The position numbers and the translations under genes were made by a program. Below are positions 36,594-45,508 of a stretch of 64,000 bases of DNA, one piece after another (the stretch's first letter is position 1; each line of letters starts with the position of its first letter). Source of the stretch: Mycobacterium bourgelatii. GTDB lineage: Bacteria > Actinomycetota > Actinomycetes > Mycobacteriales > Mycobacteriaceae. Where the stretch lies: contig NZ_BLKZ01000001.1 in NCBI RefSeq assembly GCF_010723575.1, forward strand, positions 4,402,001-4,466,000, in the 5' to 3' direction. The notes under the pieces are model-generated. The model made no database searches, had not been told where the DNA came from, and saw only the letters and a program-made list of their open reading frames with translations.

Positions 36594-38065
36594 GAACCCG
36601 ACACCTTTTCGGTCGTCGAACCGCTCGCCTCGACCGTGAACGACGCCGGCACTGCCCGCGGCGCCGGATCTCCCGCTAGCGCAAGGATTTCGTCGAACCC
36701 TTCGAGCAGGCACTGTGCGAACAGCTCGTCTTTGCGTACCGATGCGCGGTCGTAACGCACGGTGATGGTGCACCACCCGCCGCGGGAAATCAGCACCACC
36801 ATCATCGCGACTCCCGGCAGCGGGCCGATTCCGTACTGCCGCAAGACTTTCGCGCCGGCGATGTAGGTGTCGCCCGGATAGACGGGAACGTTGCTGGCCT
36901 GCACATCCGAACCGATCACCGAACCGGTGATCCCTTCCAGCACGGCCGTCGGCAACACACTGAGCACCGGTGCGATGGATCCGACGATGTTCATCGCCGG
37001 CTCCTCGCGCCGCTGTGTCATCTGCGCACGGATCTTCTTCATCCGCGCCACCGGATCGACGGTGCCCACCGGTGCGGCCAGATTGACCCCGGTGAATTGA
37101 TTGCCGCCGACGGCGTCATCTTGCGCCCGCAGGTTCACCGGAACGGCCATCGGCAGCGTGCTGATCGGCACTCCGAGCGCCTCGTGGTAGCGCCGCAACG
37201 CGCCGCACAAGCCGGCCAGGTAGGCGTCGTTGATCGAGCCGCCGCCAGCCTTGGCGGCCCGGTGCAGATCGGCGAGCGGGATGTCGATCGCTTCGGTGCG
37301 GCTGGCCAGGCTGCGCCGGCGCAGCAGCGGCGACGGTTCGGCGGCCCGGTTCATCACCCGCAGTCCCGACAGCGCGTAGCCCACGATGCCCGAAATCGTC
37401 GACGTGGGTTCCAGCACCGCCCGCCCGGCCGCCGTCACCGCACCGGAAACCGCATCCACGACGCCGCCGACGATGGCGATGGGCAGGTGGTTGATGCCCT
37501 GCCGCATCAGCTCGTTGGGAGACAGATCCTGCGGAATCGGTTGCGGGGGCACCGGCCGTGGTGGCGGATCCCGCTCCAGGTCGTAGATCTCGGCGAACAT
37601 CTCGACACTGCCGACACCGTCAGTGACCGCATGGCTCAGATGCAGCAGGGTGGCGGCCCTGCCATCGGGCAATCCCTCGACCAGGGTCGCCGTCCACAGC
37701 GGTCGCGTTATGTCCAGAGGCGACTGCAGGATCACCTCGGCCAGGTCGAACACCTCTCGCAGCGTGCCGGGCTCGGCGACACGGACCCGTCGCACATGGA
37801 AGTCCAGATTGAAATCCGGGTCGACCACCCACCGGGGTGCTGCCGTCGGCAGCGTCGGCACCACAACTTTCTGCCGCAACCGCAGCACCCGCCGGGAGGC
37901 GTGTTCGAAGCGAGTGCGGAACCGGTCCCAGTCCGGAGTGGTGTCGAGGAGTTCGACCGCCATGATTCCCGAGCGAGTTCGCGGATTCGCCTCGCCCCGG
38001 TGCATCAAATAATCGACCGGACCAAGCTCGTCGGAATATTTCACGGCCTCAACGGACTCAGCCAC
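36590..38065 (-). CDS. Wax ester synthase / diacylglycerol acyltransferase family protein (Rv2484c type)
   Basis: 491-residue WS/DGAT family acyltransferase, last step of triacylglycerol or wax ester storage. The usual active-site HHxxxDG is SHAVTDG here (residues about 146-152): the second, catalytic His is kept but the first is Ser. Other family features are PLWTATLVEGLPDGRAATLL and NVPVYPGDTYIAG near the C terminus. It is the first gene of an overlapping operon with plsC and plsB, so the three acyltransferases for glycerolipid assembly are made together. Confidence 0.9.
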   Translation of the reverse strand: MAESVEAVKYSDELGPVDYLMHRGEANPRTRSGIMAVELLDTTPDWDRFRTRFEHASRRVLRLRQKVVVPTLPTAAPRWVVDPDFNLDFHVRRVRVAEPGTLREVFDLAEVILQSPLDITRPLWTATLVEGLPDGRAATLLHLSHAVTDGVGSVEMFAEIYDLERDPPPRPVPPQPIPQDLSPNELMRQGINHLPIAIVGGVVDAVSGAVTAAGRAVLEPTSTISGIVGYALSGLRVMNRAAEPSPLLRRRSLASRTEAIDIPLADLHRAAKAGGGSINDAYLAGLCGALRRYHEALGVPISTLPMAVPVNLRAQDDAVGGNQFTGVNLAAPVGTVDPVARMKKIRAQMTQRREEPAMNIVGSIAPVLSVLPTAVLEGITGSVIGSDVQASNVPVYPGDTYIAGAKVLRQYGIGPLPGVAMMVVLISRGGWCTITVRYDRASVRKDELFAQCLLEGFDEILALAGDPAPRAVPASFTVEASGSTTEKVSGS

Positions 38066-38180
38066 CGCCGATCAAGCCCTCCTGCGTCAGACGTGCAACC
38101 CCCAAATGCCAACACAACGCTAGTCCGGTTGGCGCGCGCGTGAAAGTGACTTGCAGCGCAGTCGAGGTTCAGCTGGCCGG

Positions 38181-39413
38181 TTACGCTTCCATCGCCAAAG
38201 ACCCGAGCGAGAAGTCGCGCTGGCCGTAGGTGATGCCCAGGAAGTCGGAGACGGCCCTGGCTGCTAGCCGTGATCGCACCGTCGGCATGATGTCGAACCC
38301 GTGGTGCGCGTAGGCCAGCTCGGCGTGGGCGACGGTGGAAGCTCCGGCTCCCCGTAGCGCGGCGCAGAACGACCGCGCCTGGCCGCTTGGTACGAGCTGG
38401 TCTCGATCGCCGTGCAGCACGAAGAACGGAGGGGCGTCGGGGTGGACGTAGGAAATCGGTGATGCTGCGATAAACCGTTCGGGGTCGTCGGCGTACCGGC
38501 TCTTCATCACGAATTGCTCGAGGAACGGCAGCATCATCTCGTGCATGTTGTCGAAGTCGGTGAAGTCGTAGACCCCGTAGTACGGCACCGCCGCCTGGAC
38601 CGTGGTGTCGGCATTTTCGAAGCCGGGCTGGAACTTCGGGTCGTTGGGGGTGAGCGCGGCCAGCGAGGCGAGGTGACCGCCGGCCGACCCACCGGTGATC
38701 GCGATGAAATCGGAGTCGCCGCCGAAGTCGCCGATGTTCTCCCGAACCCATGCGATAGCCCGCTTGACGTCGATGATGTGCTGCGGAAACACGCAGCGCG
38801 GACTCTTGCTGTAGTTGATCGAGACGCAGATCCAGCCGAGTTCGACCATGCGGCTCATCAGCGTGTACGCCTGGGGACGCTTGCCGTTGACCGACCATGC
38901 CCCACCGGGGACCTGTAACAGCACCGGTGCGCGGTGCCCTGGCGCCAGGTCGGACCGCCGCCAGACGTCGAGCAGATGATCACGGCCGTTCGGACCGTAA
39001 GAAATGTTGGACGTGTGCGCCGCGTACCGGCGGTGAGGTCCGGACGGCAAGCGGGTACCCCGACGCGTCCTCGCGGTCTGATGGGTGGCCGGATGAACCA
39101 CCTGCTCACGGAAGTCTGGACCGAATGACTCCTCCAGCGCGGCGGTCAGGAATTGATCTGCCCGCTGGGCCGCCCATGTAGTACCGACCCGCTTGACCGC
39201 CGGCGGGGCTACGCGGGACAACGCGTGCCCGGTCAGGACGTGCGGGGGAAATTCAGTGGCCACCCAGTTGGCGACCCAGCCCACGGCGAATGGGAACCCA
39301 CGCATCAGGACCGATCCGTAGCTGCCTTTGGCGTCGGACGCGGGCTGCGCGCCCTGCCGCAATGCCTCGGCTCCTGCCCGCGAAAAAGGCGCAGTCAGTC
39401 TGGCCATGCACAT
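38181..39413 (-). CDS. lipQ: Alpha/beta-hydrolase carboxylesterase LipQ
   Basis: Carboxylesterase of the hormone-sensitive-lipase-like group, about 410 residues. The oxyanion motif is PGGAW (variant of HGGG), the nucleophile motif GGSAGG near residue 260, and the late HGDRDQLVP and YAHHGFD supply the Asp/His. The first about 130 residues form a variable, possibly membrane-associated region. ATG 39413 is taken with GGAG 11 bases upstream; GTG 39425 and ATG 39407 are alternatives. Orthologue of Rv2485c. Confidence 0.88.
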   Translation of the reverse strand: MCMARLTAPFSRAGAEALRQGAQPASDAKGSYGSVLMRGFPFAVGWVANWVATEFPPHVLTGHALSRVAPPAVKRVGTTWAAQRADQFLTAALEESFGPDFREQVVHPATHQTARTRRGTRLPSGPHRRYAAHTSNISYGPNGRDHLLDVWRRSDLAPGHRAPVLLQVPGGAWSVNGKRPQAYTLMSRMVELGWICVSINYSKSPRCVFPQHIIDVKRAIAWVRENIGDFGGDSDFIAITGGSAGGHLASLAALTPNDPKFQPGFENADTTVQAAVPYYGVYDFTDFDNMHEMMLPFLEQFVMKSRYADDPERFIAASPISYVHPDAPPFFVLHGDRDQLVPSGQARSFCAALRGAGASTVAHAELAYAHHGFDIMPTVRSRLAARAVSDFLGITYGQRDFSLGSLAMEA

Positions 39414-39596
39414 AACTAAGTCCACTCCTCGACGTCAGGCACACGCGTCGTTGCGGTTAACGGCTGATTGCCAGCCGATGTCGGTGTGTCGAGGCTCACA
39501 CCATAACTGATAAGTGGCCCAGCGGAACACTTTTGGTGCCTGATGTCTCGCTCAAAAAGATCTTGCGCCGCCGTTCGATAGACTGACCTGCGCATT

Positions 39597-39670
39597 GCCT
39601 CCGTAGCTCAGGTGGATAGAGCAAGGGCCTTCTAATCCCTAGGTCGCACGTTCGAGTCGTGCCGGGGGCA
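39597..39670 (+). tRNA. tRNA-Arg (anticodon TCT)
   Basis: 74 bases. Acceptor GCCTCCG pairs with CGGGGGC, discriminator A, no encoded CCA. The anticodon loop CTTCTAA gives TCT. T loop GTTCGAGTC. It sits at the left boundary of the accessory region 39671-51023. Confidence 0.95.
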
Positions 39671-39901
39671 CTGGTGAGAGCGGTTTGCTGATGGCCGCAG
39701 GTTTATGCCCGCCCATGCCTTAGACGCGCTTCGCGCGTTGCCCGGCCTCTGGCAACCTCGGAGTGTTTCCCTCCCCTGGGGACGCCTGGGAGGTTGCAAG
39801 GCCGAAGTGGCCGAGGAATAGGGGAACTGGCTATTGCCCTCAAACCTCTTGCCACCCGCCACAGCCTCTGCGTTAGAGCCCGCGCCGTAGGCGCCGGGTG
39901 T

Positions 39902-40207
39902 CTATTCGCACCCAATCCCGTTGCCGTCGCGATCCAGGCCGTAGATGTCCCTGCCGATGACCCTTACCGGGCCCTGGACGTACGCGGGGCCATTGCCGTT
40001 ACCGCCAGCGCAGTCGACATCACTCGCGATCGGAACACAGGCACCCGAATAATTTGGGTCGCATTGCGCGGGTTCCAGCGGTAGGGGCCAGACGACCGGC
40101 CCCACGGTTTGATTCGATGACAGCCTGCTCGGATCGGCGTTTGCCATAGGGGTGATGACAGCAAACGCAATGGCAAAGCCAACTGTGAACGGTAATGACT
40201 TTTTCAC
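39902..40207 (-). CDS. Secreted excalibur calcium-binding domain protein
   Basis: 101 residues. A Sec signal peptide (MKKSLPFTVGFAIAFAVITP..., cleavage after ANA) is followed by a short cysteine-containing mature protein. Its end, IYGLDRDGNGIGCE, matches the excalibur motif DxDxDGxxCE, with four cysteines (CDPNYSGAC, DC, CE). Function unknown; excalibur domains are found on extracellular nucleases and other surface proteins. It is divergent from the cutinase gene. Confidence 0.8.
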   Translation of the reverse strand: MKKSLPFTVGFAIAFAVITPMANADPSRLSSNQTVGPVVWPLPLEPAQCDPNYSGACVPIASDVDCAGGNGNGPAYVQGPVRVIGRDIYGLDRDGNGIGCE

Positions 40208-40434
40208 GCGTGCAGATCGTAGGCTCGCCCCGGTAGCCTGCCAACCTGCTCGAACTCAACCTCCGCCATAGCTGCTTCAAGCGGGCGTCCTGCTCGCGTA
40301 GTTAGCCCCGAATCTCACCCGCTCCGGCTTTGGCGAGATCGCTACACCCCGTGTCCGGTGCGGCTTGCCGGGGTTGCACAGCCCGTCAAGACGGCGCTCC
40401 CCACCGACCCCGAATATGTGTGACGATTGAAGAC

Positions 40435-41127
40435 GTGAACACGCGCCAGTTTGGGCGTTCGCTAGGTGCCGCGGTGCTGACAATCTTCGCAACGCTGCTG
40501 TACGCACCGGTCCTTAGTTCCGTCGCATCGGCCGCTCCCTGCCCCGACATCGACGTGACATTCGCCCGCGGCACCAACGAACCACCCGGTGTCGGCGGGG
40601 TCGGACAGGCCTTCATCGATTCACTGCGCTCGCAGATCGGCGGGCGATCCCTCGGGGTGTACGCGGTCAACTACCCCGCGACCGAAGACGATCTTCCCGG
40701 GTCTGTATCCGCCGGTGCCGCGGACGCCAACGCTCACGTCGTTTCCATGGTCTCGAACTGTCCCGAGACCAGGCTGGTGCTCGGCGGATATTTCCAAGGC
40801 GCCGGGGTGATCGACCTGATCACCATCGCCCGAGCGTCGATCGCAGGCTTCAACGCCGCGACGCTCACGGCGGACCAGGCTGAACACGTCGCTGCGGTCG
40901 CCGTCTTCGGAAACCCGACGACGCGATACCTCGAGGGACCGATCAGCGAGATCAGCCCGTGGTACGGCGCAAAAGCAATCGACCTATGTGCGCCCGGCGA
41001 TCCGGTTTGCACTCCAGGGCCCCTGGCGCTGCCCTCACATGAGGAGCTGTTCTCGGCGGAACACCTGTCCTACCAACATTCCGAAATGCCCGCTCAGGCG
41101 GCGGCTTTCGTAGCACGCCATCTCTGA
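40435..41127 (+). CDS. Cutinase-family secreted protein with Ser-to-Phe replacement at the nucleophile
   Basis: 230 residues with a signal peptide (TRQFGRSLGAAVLTIFATLL..., cleavage near ASA-AP). The cutinase fold is recognised by CPDIDVTFARGTNEPPGVG, the cysteine pairs, DLCAPGDPVC with the catalytic Asp, and YQHSEM with the catalytic His. The nucleophile elbow, normally GYSQG, reads GYFQG (TTC in place of TCC), so the triad Ser is missing. I chose GTG 40435 because the signal peptide starts there; the frame is open to 40330. Either a catalytically dead paralogue or a recent mutation. Confidence 0.88.
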   Translation: MNTRQFGRSLGAAVLTIFATLLYAPVLSSVASAAPCPDIDVTFARGTNEPPGVGGVGQAFIDSLRSQIGGRSLGVYAVNYPATEDDLPGSVSAGAADANAHVVSMVSNCPETRLVLGGYFQGAGVIDLITIARASIAGFNAATLTADQAEHVAAVAVFGNPTTRYLEGPISEISPWYGAKAIDLCAPGDPVCTPGPLALPSHEELFSAEHLSYQHSEMPAQAAAFVARHL

Positions 41128-41178
41128 CGCGCGTACCGCGTTGACGCGACGGTGGATGCGCGGGCAGACCTGCCGCCT

Positions 41179-43779
41179 CTACCCGTTGAGCCCGTCCAAA
41201 CCGGACAACAGCCCTCCGGCGCCGCCGACCCCGCCGCTGTTCGGGGTGTTTCCGATGCCGCCGTTGCCGCCGTTGCCGCCGACACCGAGCGGCGAATTGC
41301 CGCCGGTCCCGCCTGCCCCGGCTTTTGCGAGATCGCTGTATCCCCCGGCCCCGCCAGCGCCGCCATTACCCGACAGCGGGCCTCCCTGGCCGCCCGTCCC
41401 ACCGGTGCCCCCAACGCCGGCTACACCGAGTCCACCGGCACCGCCGATGCCGCCGTAACCCATCAGCAGGGCATTGCCACCGGACCCACCGGCTCCTCCG
41501 GTGGTTCTGCTGAACCCGCCCATGCCGCCGCCCCCGCCGTTGGAGGAAAACAGGCCGGAGTTGCCACCACCGCCGCCGGCGCCGCCGGTAAATCCGACGC
41601 CGGCGAAACCACCGTCTCCGCCTTGGCCGCCAGCACCGAACAAGGTGCCGGCATTGCCGCCGTGCCCACCGGCCCCGCCGTTGCCGACCAAGGCCAAGCC
41701 GCCCGCGCCACCGTCGCCAGCGCCGCCACCGAACATGCCGCCGTTGCCGCCTACCCCGCCGGCACCGCCGAGGCCGCGGCCGGTGCCGCCGTCGCCACCG
41801 TTGCCGCCGACGGCACCGACCAGCCCACTCAACGCACCGCCGGCCCCACCGGCCCCGCCGGCCCCGCTCACCGCGTTCAGAGTGATTCCAGCCCCGCCGG
41901 TGCCGCCATTGCCCCCACCGCCGAACAGTCCACCGGCCCCGCCTGCCCCGCCGACACCCCCGGTCCCGACTGTTGCGATCCCACCGCGGCCGCCAACGCC
42001 GCCGTTGCCCGACAACAGCCCGCCGGCGCCGCCGGCACCACCCGCGCCACCGTTGGCCAGGGCGCTGCTGCCTCCGGCGCCGCCGGCACCGCCCGTCCCG
42101 AAGAGCCCGGGGGCGCCGCCGGCACCACCCGGCCCGCCATCGCCACCGATGTTGTTGGGCGCCCCGGAGCCGCCCGCCCCGCCATCGCCCAGCAGGATCC
42201 CGCCGGGGCTCCCGTTCTGGCCGGTACCCGCAGCGCCGGGTACACCGTTTCCGATCAGCGGGCGTCCCAGCAGCGCCTGGGTGGGTGCGTTGATCGCGCC
42301 CATTACCTGCTGCTGGACGGCATGCAGTGGCCCTAGGGGATGCGCGCTGGCCGCAGCGTTGAACCCGTCCGCACCCAACAGCAGCCCGCTGAAACCGCCG
42401 GCACCGGTACCGCCCGTCGTGGTTCCGGTACCGCCTATGCCGCCGTTCCCGCCGTTGCCGATCACCGTGGCGTTGCCTCCGGCGCCACCGGCACCGCCAG
42501 CCCCAGCGGCGCTAGACCCACCCTCGCCGCCGGCCCCGCCGACGCCGAGTAGCAGGCCGGCCTTGCCGCCGGTCCCGCCATTGCCGCCCACCTGGGCTGA
42601 GCTGGCGCCGCCGATCCCGCCGGGCCCGCCGTAACCGAGGAGACCGGCGTCGCCACCGCTGCCGCCCACTCCGCCACTTAGGCCGCCATACCCGCCCGCA
42701 CCGCCAGTCCCGGCGCTGGAGAACAGCAGGCCGGCGTTGCCACCGTGCCCACCGGCACCACCGGTGTTGGCGCTGCTGTATCCACCGTCGCCACCGGCGC
42801 CGCCGCTGCCGAACAGCAGGCCCGCATTGCCACCGTGCCCACCGGCCCCACCACTACCCGATCCGGCGTTCGGCGCCGCCCCCCCAACTCCTCCGGTACC
42901 GCCGGCGCCAGCGAGTAGTCCTCCAGCGCCGCCGGCACCTCCGGCTCCACCGACGCCGCCGCCACCGAGGCCAGTACCGCCAGCTCCGCCGTGCCCCCCA
43001 CCTGCGCCTACCAAGCCGCTGAGCAGGCCGGCGTTTCCGCCCGCGCCGCCGGCCCCGCCGGTACCGCTGACCATTCCGACCCCGCCCGCGCCGCCGGCCC
43101 CGCCAGCGCCGAACAGACCGCCAGCCCCGCCGGCGCCGCCCGCTCCACCGACGGCGTTTCCAGCGCCACCGGCCCCGCCGACTCCACCGTTACCGAACAG
43201 GAGTCCACCGGCGCCACCGTTCCCGCCCGCCCCTCCAGGAGGGCCGGCGAGCAGGAAGTTGCCGCCCGCCCCACCGGCCCCACCGGTGCCGAAGAGCCCC
43301 GCAGCCCCGCCGTTGCCACCCTTTTGCCCGATCGGGCCCGAGCCGCCGGCACCGCCGTTACCGAGCAACCAACCGCCGGGCGCACCATCTTGTCCCGTAC
43401 CAGGGGCCCCGTTGGCCCCGTTGCCAATCAACGGACGGCCGGTCAACTGCAGGGTCGGCCCATTGATTACGTCAAGCACCCCCTGCAGCGGCGAGGCCGC
43501 CGCGGTCTCGGCACTCCCGTAGGCTCGCGCGCCTGCGGTCAACGCCTGCACGAACTGCTCGTGAAACGTCGCCGCCTGCGCGCTGAGTGCCTGGTATTGC
43601 TGCCCGTAGGCGGAAAACAGGCGGGCGATCGCTGCCGACACCTCATCGCCGCCCGCGGCCAGCATCGCCGTCGTTCCGGCGCTCGCGGTTGCGTTGGCCG
43701 CGTTCAGGGCCGATCCCACGCTGGTCAAATCTGCTGCGGCAGTGGTGATCATGTCGGTCGCGGCGATTACATATGACAT
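41179..43779 (-). CDS. PE_PGRS family protein with duplicated module
   Basis: 866 residues. PE domain at residues 1-95 (MSYVIAATDMITTAAADLTS..., YGQQYQALSAQAATFHEQFV), then the linker GRPLIGNGANGAPGTGQDG near residue 116, then long GGAGGxGG repeats (PGRS). A second copy of the linker, GRPLIGNGVPGAAGTGQNG, occurs near residue 506, preceded by HPLGPLHAVQQQVMGAINAP, and is followed by a second PGRS block. The protein is probably exported to the cell surface by ESX-5. It occupies the place of PE_PGRS42 (Rv2487c), which also follows lipQ, but orthology cannot be shown from repeats. Confidence 0.93.
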   Translation of the reverse strand: MSYVIAATDMITTAAADLTSVGSALNAANATASAGTTAMLAAGGDEVSAAIARLFSAYGQQYQALSAQAATFHEQFVQALTAGARAYGSAETAAASPLQGVLDVINGPTLQLTGRPLIGNGANGAPGTGQDGAPGGWLLGNGGAGGSGPIGQKGGNGGAAGLFGTGGAGGAGGNFLLAGPPGGAGGNGGAGGLLFGNGGVGGAGGAGNAVGGAGGAGGAGGLFGAGGAGGAGGVGMVSGTGGAGGAGGNAGLLSGLVGAGGGHGGAGGTGLGGGGVGGAGGAGGAGGLLAGAGGTGGVGGAAPNAGSGSGGAGGHGGNAGLLFGSGGAGGDGGYSSANTGGAGGHGGNAGLLFSSAGTGGAGGYGGLSGGVGGSGGDAGLLGYGGPGGIGGASSAQVGGNGGTGGKAGLLLGVGGAGGEGGSSAAGAGGAGGAGGNATVIGNGGNGGIGGTGTTTGGTGAGGFSGLLLGADGFNAAASAHPLGPLHAVQQQVMGAINAPTQALLGRPLIGNGVPGAAGTGQNGSPGGILLGDGGAGGSGAPNNIGGDGGPGGAGGAPGLFGTGGAGGAGGSSALANGGAGGAGGAGGLLSGNGGVGGRGGIATVGTGGVGGAGGAGGLFGGGGNGGTGGAGITLNAVSGAGGAGGAGGALSGLVGAVGGNGGDGGTGRGLGGAGGVGGNGGMFGGGAGDGGAGGLALVGNGGAGGHGGNAGTLFGAGGQGGDGGFAGVGFTGGAGGGGGNSGLFSSNGGGGGMGGFSRTTGGAGGSGGNALLMGYGGIGGAGGLGVAGVGGTGGTGGQGGPLSGNGGAGGAGGYSDLAKAGAGGTGGNSPLGVGGNGGNGGIGNTPNSGGVGGAGGLLSGLDGLNG

Positions 43780-43878
43780 GTCGTGTACCCCTTGCTCGTC
43801 GAGGCGGACTGGACGAGACCCCGTGTCTGGTGTGGCGTCGCGAACACAGACTCACCCCAAATGAGAGGGGCCGGTTAG

Positions 43879-43892
43879 AGTAGTTGACTACT
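43879..43892. promoter_or_regulatory. Short palindrome upstream of the PE_PGRS gene
   Basis: AGTAGT-TG-ACTACT, perfect 6-base arms. It lies about 100 bases before the PE_PGRS start on the minus strand and may be an operator or part of a promoter. Pattern only. Confidence 0.3.
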
Positions 43893-43895
43893 TAA

Positions 43896-43916
43896 TTTCG
43901 GCGGGGCATGCCGAAA
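43896..43916 (-). terminator. Candidate terminator of the aldehyde dehydrogenase gene
   Basis: On the minus strand TTTCGGC-ATGCCCC-GCCGAAA forms a 7-bp stem with a 7-base loop, followed by TTAAGT. It is about 95 bases past the stop of the aldehyde dehydrogenase. There is no long T run, as usual in mycobacteria. Confidence 0.4.
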
Positions 43917-44009
43917 ATCGGCTCAGTTGTCGCTGGAAGCCGGGCACGAAGACAGCCCACTCCTGGCCGTGGCCAAGCGATGTACCCGGCCAGACGGCTC
44001 AAGCACTGG

Positions 44010-45476
44010 TCAGTGCGGCCCCGGCAGCGACGCCGCATCATCGCGACGGATGAGCGTCTGCACGTCGGTGACCTCCTCGATCGAGGCCCATCCGTTGATA
44101 CGGCCGATCCCGCTCTGCTTGACCCCACCGAAGGGCGTGGTGTGATCGGACGCCCCGGCGCGATGCACGTTGACGCACACGGTGCCCGCCTCGATCTGGC
44201 GGGCCACCTCGAAGGCGTGGTCATCGTCTTGAGTCCAAACCGATGCTGCCAGGCCGAACTCGGAGTCATTGGCCATCCGAATCGCCTCATCTTCGGAATC
44301 GAAGGGCAGGATCGGCAGCGCTGGGCCGAACTGTTCGGCGGCCACCAACTCAGCCTCCTGTGCGATGTCACTCACTATGTGCGGCAACAGGAAATGACCT
44401 TCGTCCCAGGTCGCCGGGTCGACCTTGCGGCCGAGCTGTCGGACGGCGGCGCCCGAGTCGGCCGCGTCATCGATGAGCCGCTGCACCCGTTGCCGGGCGG
44501 ACTGCGTGATCAGCGGCCCGATCGTGCTCTCCGGGTTCAACCCGTCACCGACGGCGATCTCGTTCACCGCTTCTTCCAGTGCGCCCACAAGCTCTCGGTA
44601 GTGGCTGCGGTGGACGTAAATCCGTTTGATGGCAAAGCAAATCTGTCCAGAACAGGTGAAGGCGGAGTGGCGCAGCGCCTTTACCAGTTCGTCGTCGACC
44701 ACCGCCGACGAGAGGACAAGCGCGGGATCGTTACCGCCCAGCTCGAGGCCGACGCCGGTGATGTTCTGTGCCGCCGACCGCATCACTTCGCGCCCACTGA
44801 CCACACCGCCGGTGAACAGGACGCGACGGACCAGCGGATGGCCGGCCAACGCGTCGCCCGTCTCGGCGCCGTCGCCGGGCACGACGTTCAGCACTCCCGG
44901 TGGCAGCGCGGCGGCGACGGCAGTAACCGTCTTGGTGAGCGCCATCGGCGCCAACTCAGGCGGCTTCACCACCACCGTGTTTCCCGCGGCCAACGCGGCG
45001 GCGATCCCGTTAAAAGCAAGCAGCACAGGATAATTCCACGGAACGATCACGCCGACAACGCCCACCGGCCGTCGTCGAACAATGAAGCGGCCGCGTTCGT
45101 TCTCGGTGACGTCCTCGGCGACCACACGCTCGATCAGTTTCGAGCATTCGTGCAGAAGATAGGGCGCGCCAGCGAGATCGAGGGCAGATTCCCACAACAC
45201 CTTGCCCTGCTCACGGGTGAGCAGGGCGGTGAGCGCATCGAAGTCCGCCATCGCGGCGACGGCGGCCTCCCTCATCAGCCGCTTGCGATCTCGGGGCAGG
45301 ACGGCGGCCCATTCTGCGGCTGCGGCGCGCGCGGCGCGCACGGCTTGGTCGACGACCCCGGGACCGCAATGCGCTGCCATACCGACGATTTCGTGGGCAT
45401 GGGCCGGGTTGTAGACCGGACGCGAATCCGTCTGTACCGCAGTCCCACCCAGGTAGGCAGGCGCGACTTCCGCCAT
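44010..45476 (-). CDS. NAD(P)-dependent aldehyde dehydrogenase
   Basis: 488-residue ALDH superfamily enzyme oxidising an aldehyde to the acid. NAD-binding and active-site motifs: PWNYPVLLAFNGIAAALAAG, VVKPPELAP, LFTGGVVSGREVM, the general base Glu in LELGGNDPA (about residue 244) and the catalytic Cys in FTCSGQIC (about 278). The end has PFGGVKQSGIGR typical of the family. It is divergent from the amidohydrolase gene with only 26-32 bases between the starts, so the two share a promoter region and are probably co-regulated by the TetR gene next door. Confidence 0.9.
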   Translation of the reverse strand: MAEVAPAYLGGTAVQTDSRPVYNPAHAHEIVGMAAHCGPGVVDQAVRAARAAAAEWAAVLPRDRKRLMREAAVAAMADFDALTALLTREQGKVLWESALDLAGAPYLLHECSKLIERVVAEDVTENERGRFIVRRRPVGVVGVIVPWNYPVLLAFNGIAAALAAGNTVVVKPPELAPMALTKTVTAVAAALPPGVLNVVPGDGAETGDALAGHPLVRRVLFTGGVVSGREVMRSAAQNITGVGLELGGNDPALVLSSAVVDDELVKALRHSAFTCSGQICFAIKRIYVHRSHYRELVGALEEAVNEIAVGDGLNPESTIGPLITQSARQRVQRLIDDAADSGAAVRQLGRKVDPATWDEGHFLLPHIVSDIAQEAELVAAEQFGPALPILPFDSEDEAIRMANDSEFGLAASVWTQDDDHAFEVARQIEAGTVCVNVHRAGASDHTTPFGGVKQSGIGRINGWASIEEVTDVQTLIRRDDAASLPGPH

Positions 45477-45508
45477 GTCCGGAGCATACCAAGAGGTAGG
45501 GTGTGGCC

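Noticed and set aside
36594..36776. Longer start for plsC inside the WS/DGAT gene
   Set aside because: The extra residues are Arg/Gly-rich shadow sequence; ATG 36593 overlaps the upstream stop by four bases as in the next junction.
39632..39915. Minus-strand open frames ending in HDSNVRPRD
   Set aside because: The C-terminal end is the well-known translation of the antisense of a tRNA T arm (tRNA-Arg 39597-39670).
41152..43776. Long plus-strand open frames rich in Pro/Ala across the PE_PGRS gene
   Set aside because: They are antisense readings of GGC/GCC-type repeats.
41179..43779. CRISPR array in the repetitive region
   Set aside because: The repeats are short degenerate coding triplets in one open frame without equal-length spacers.
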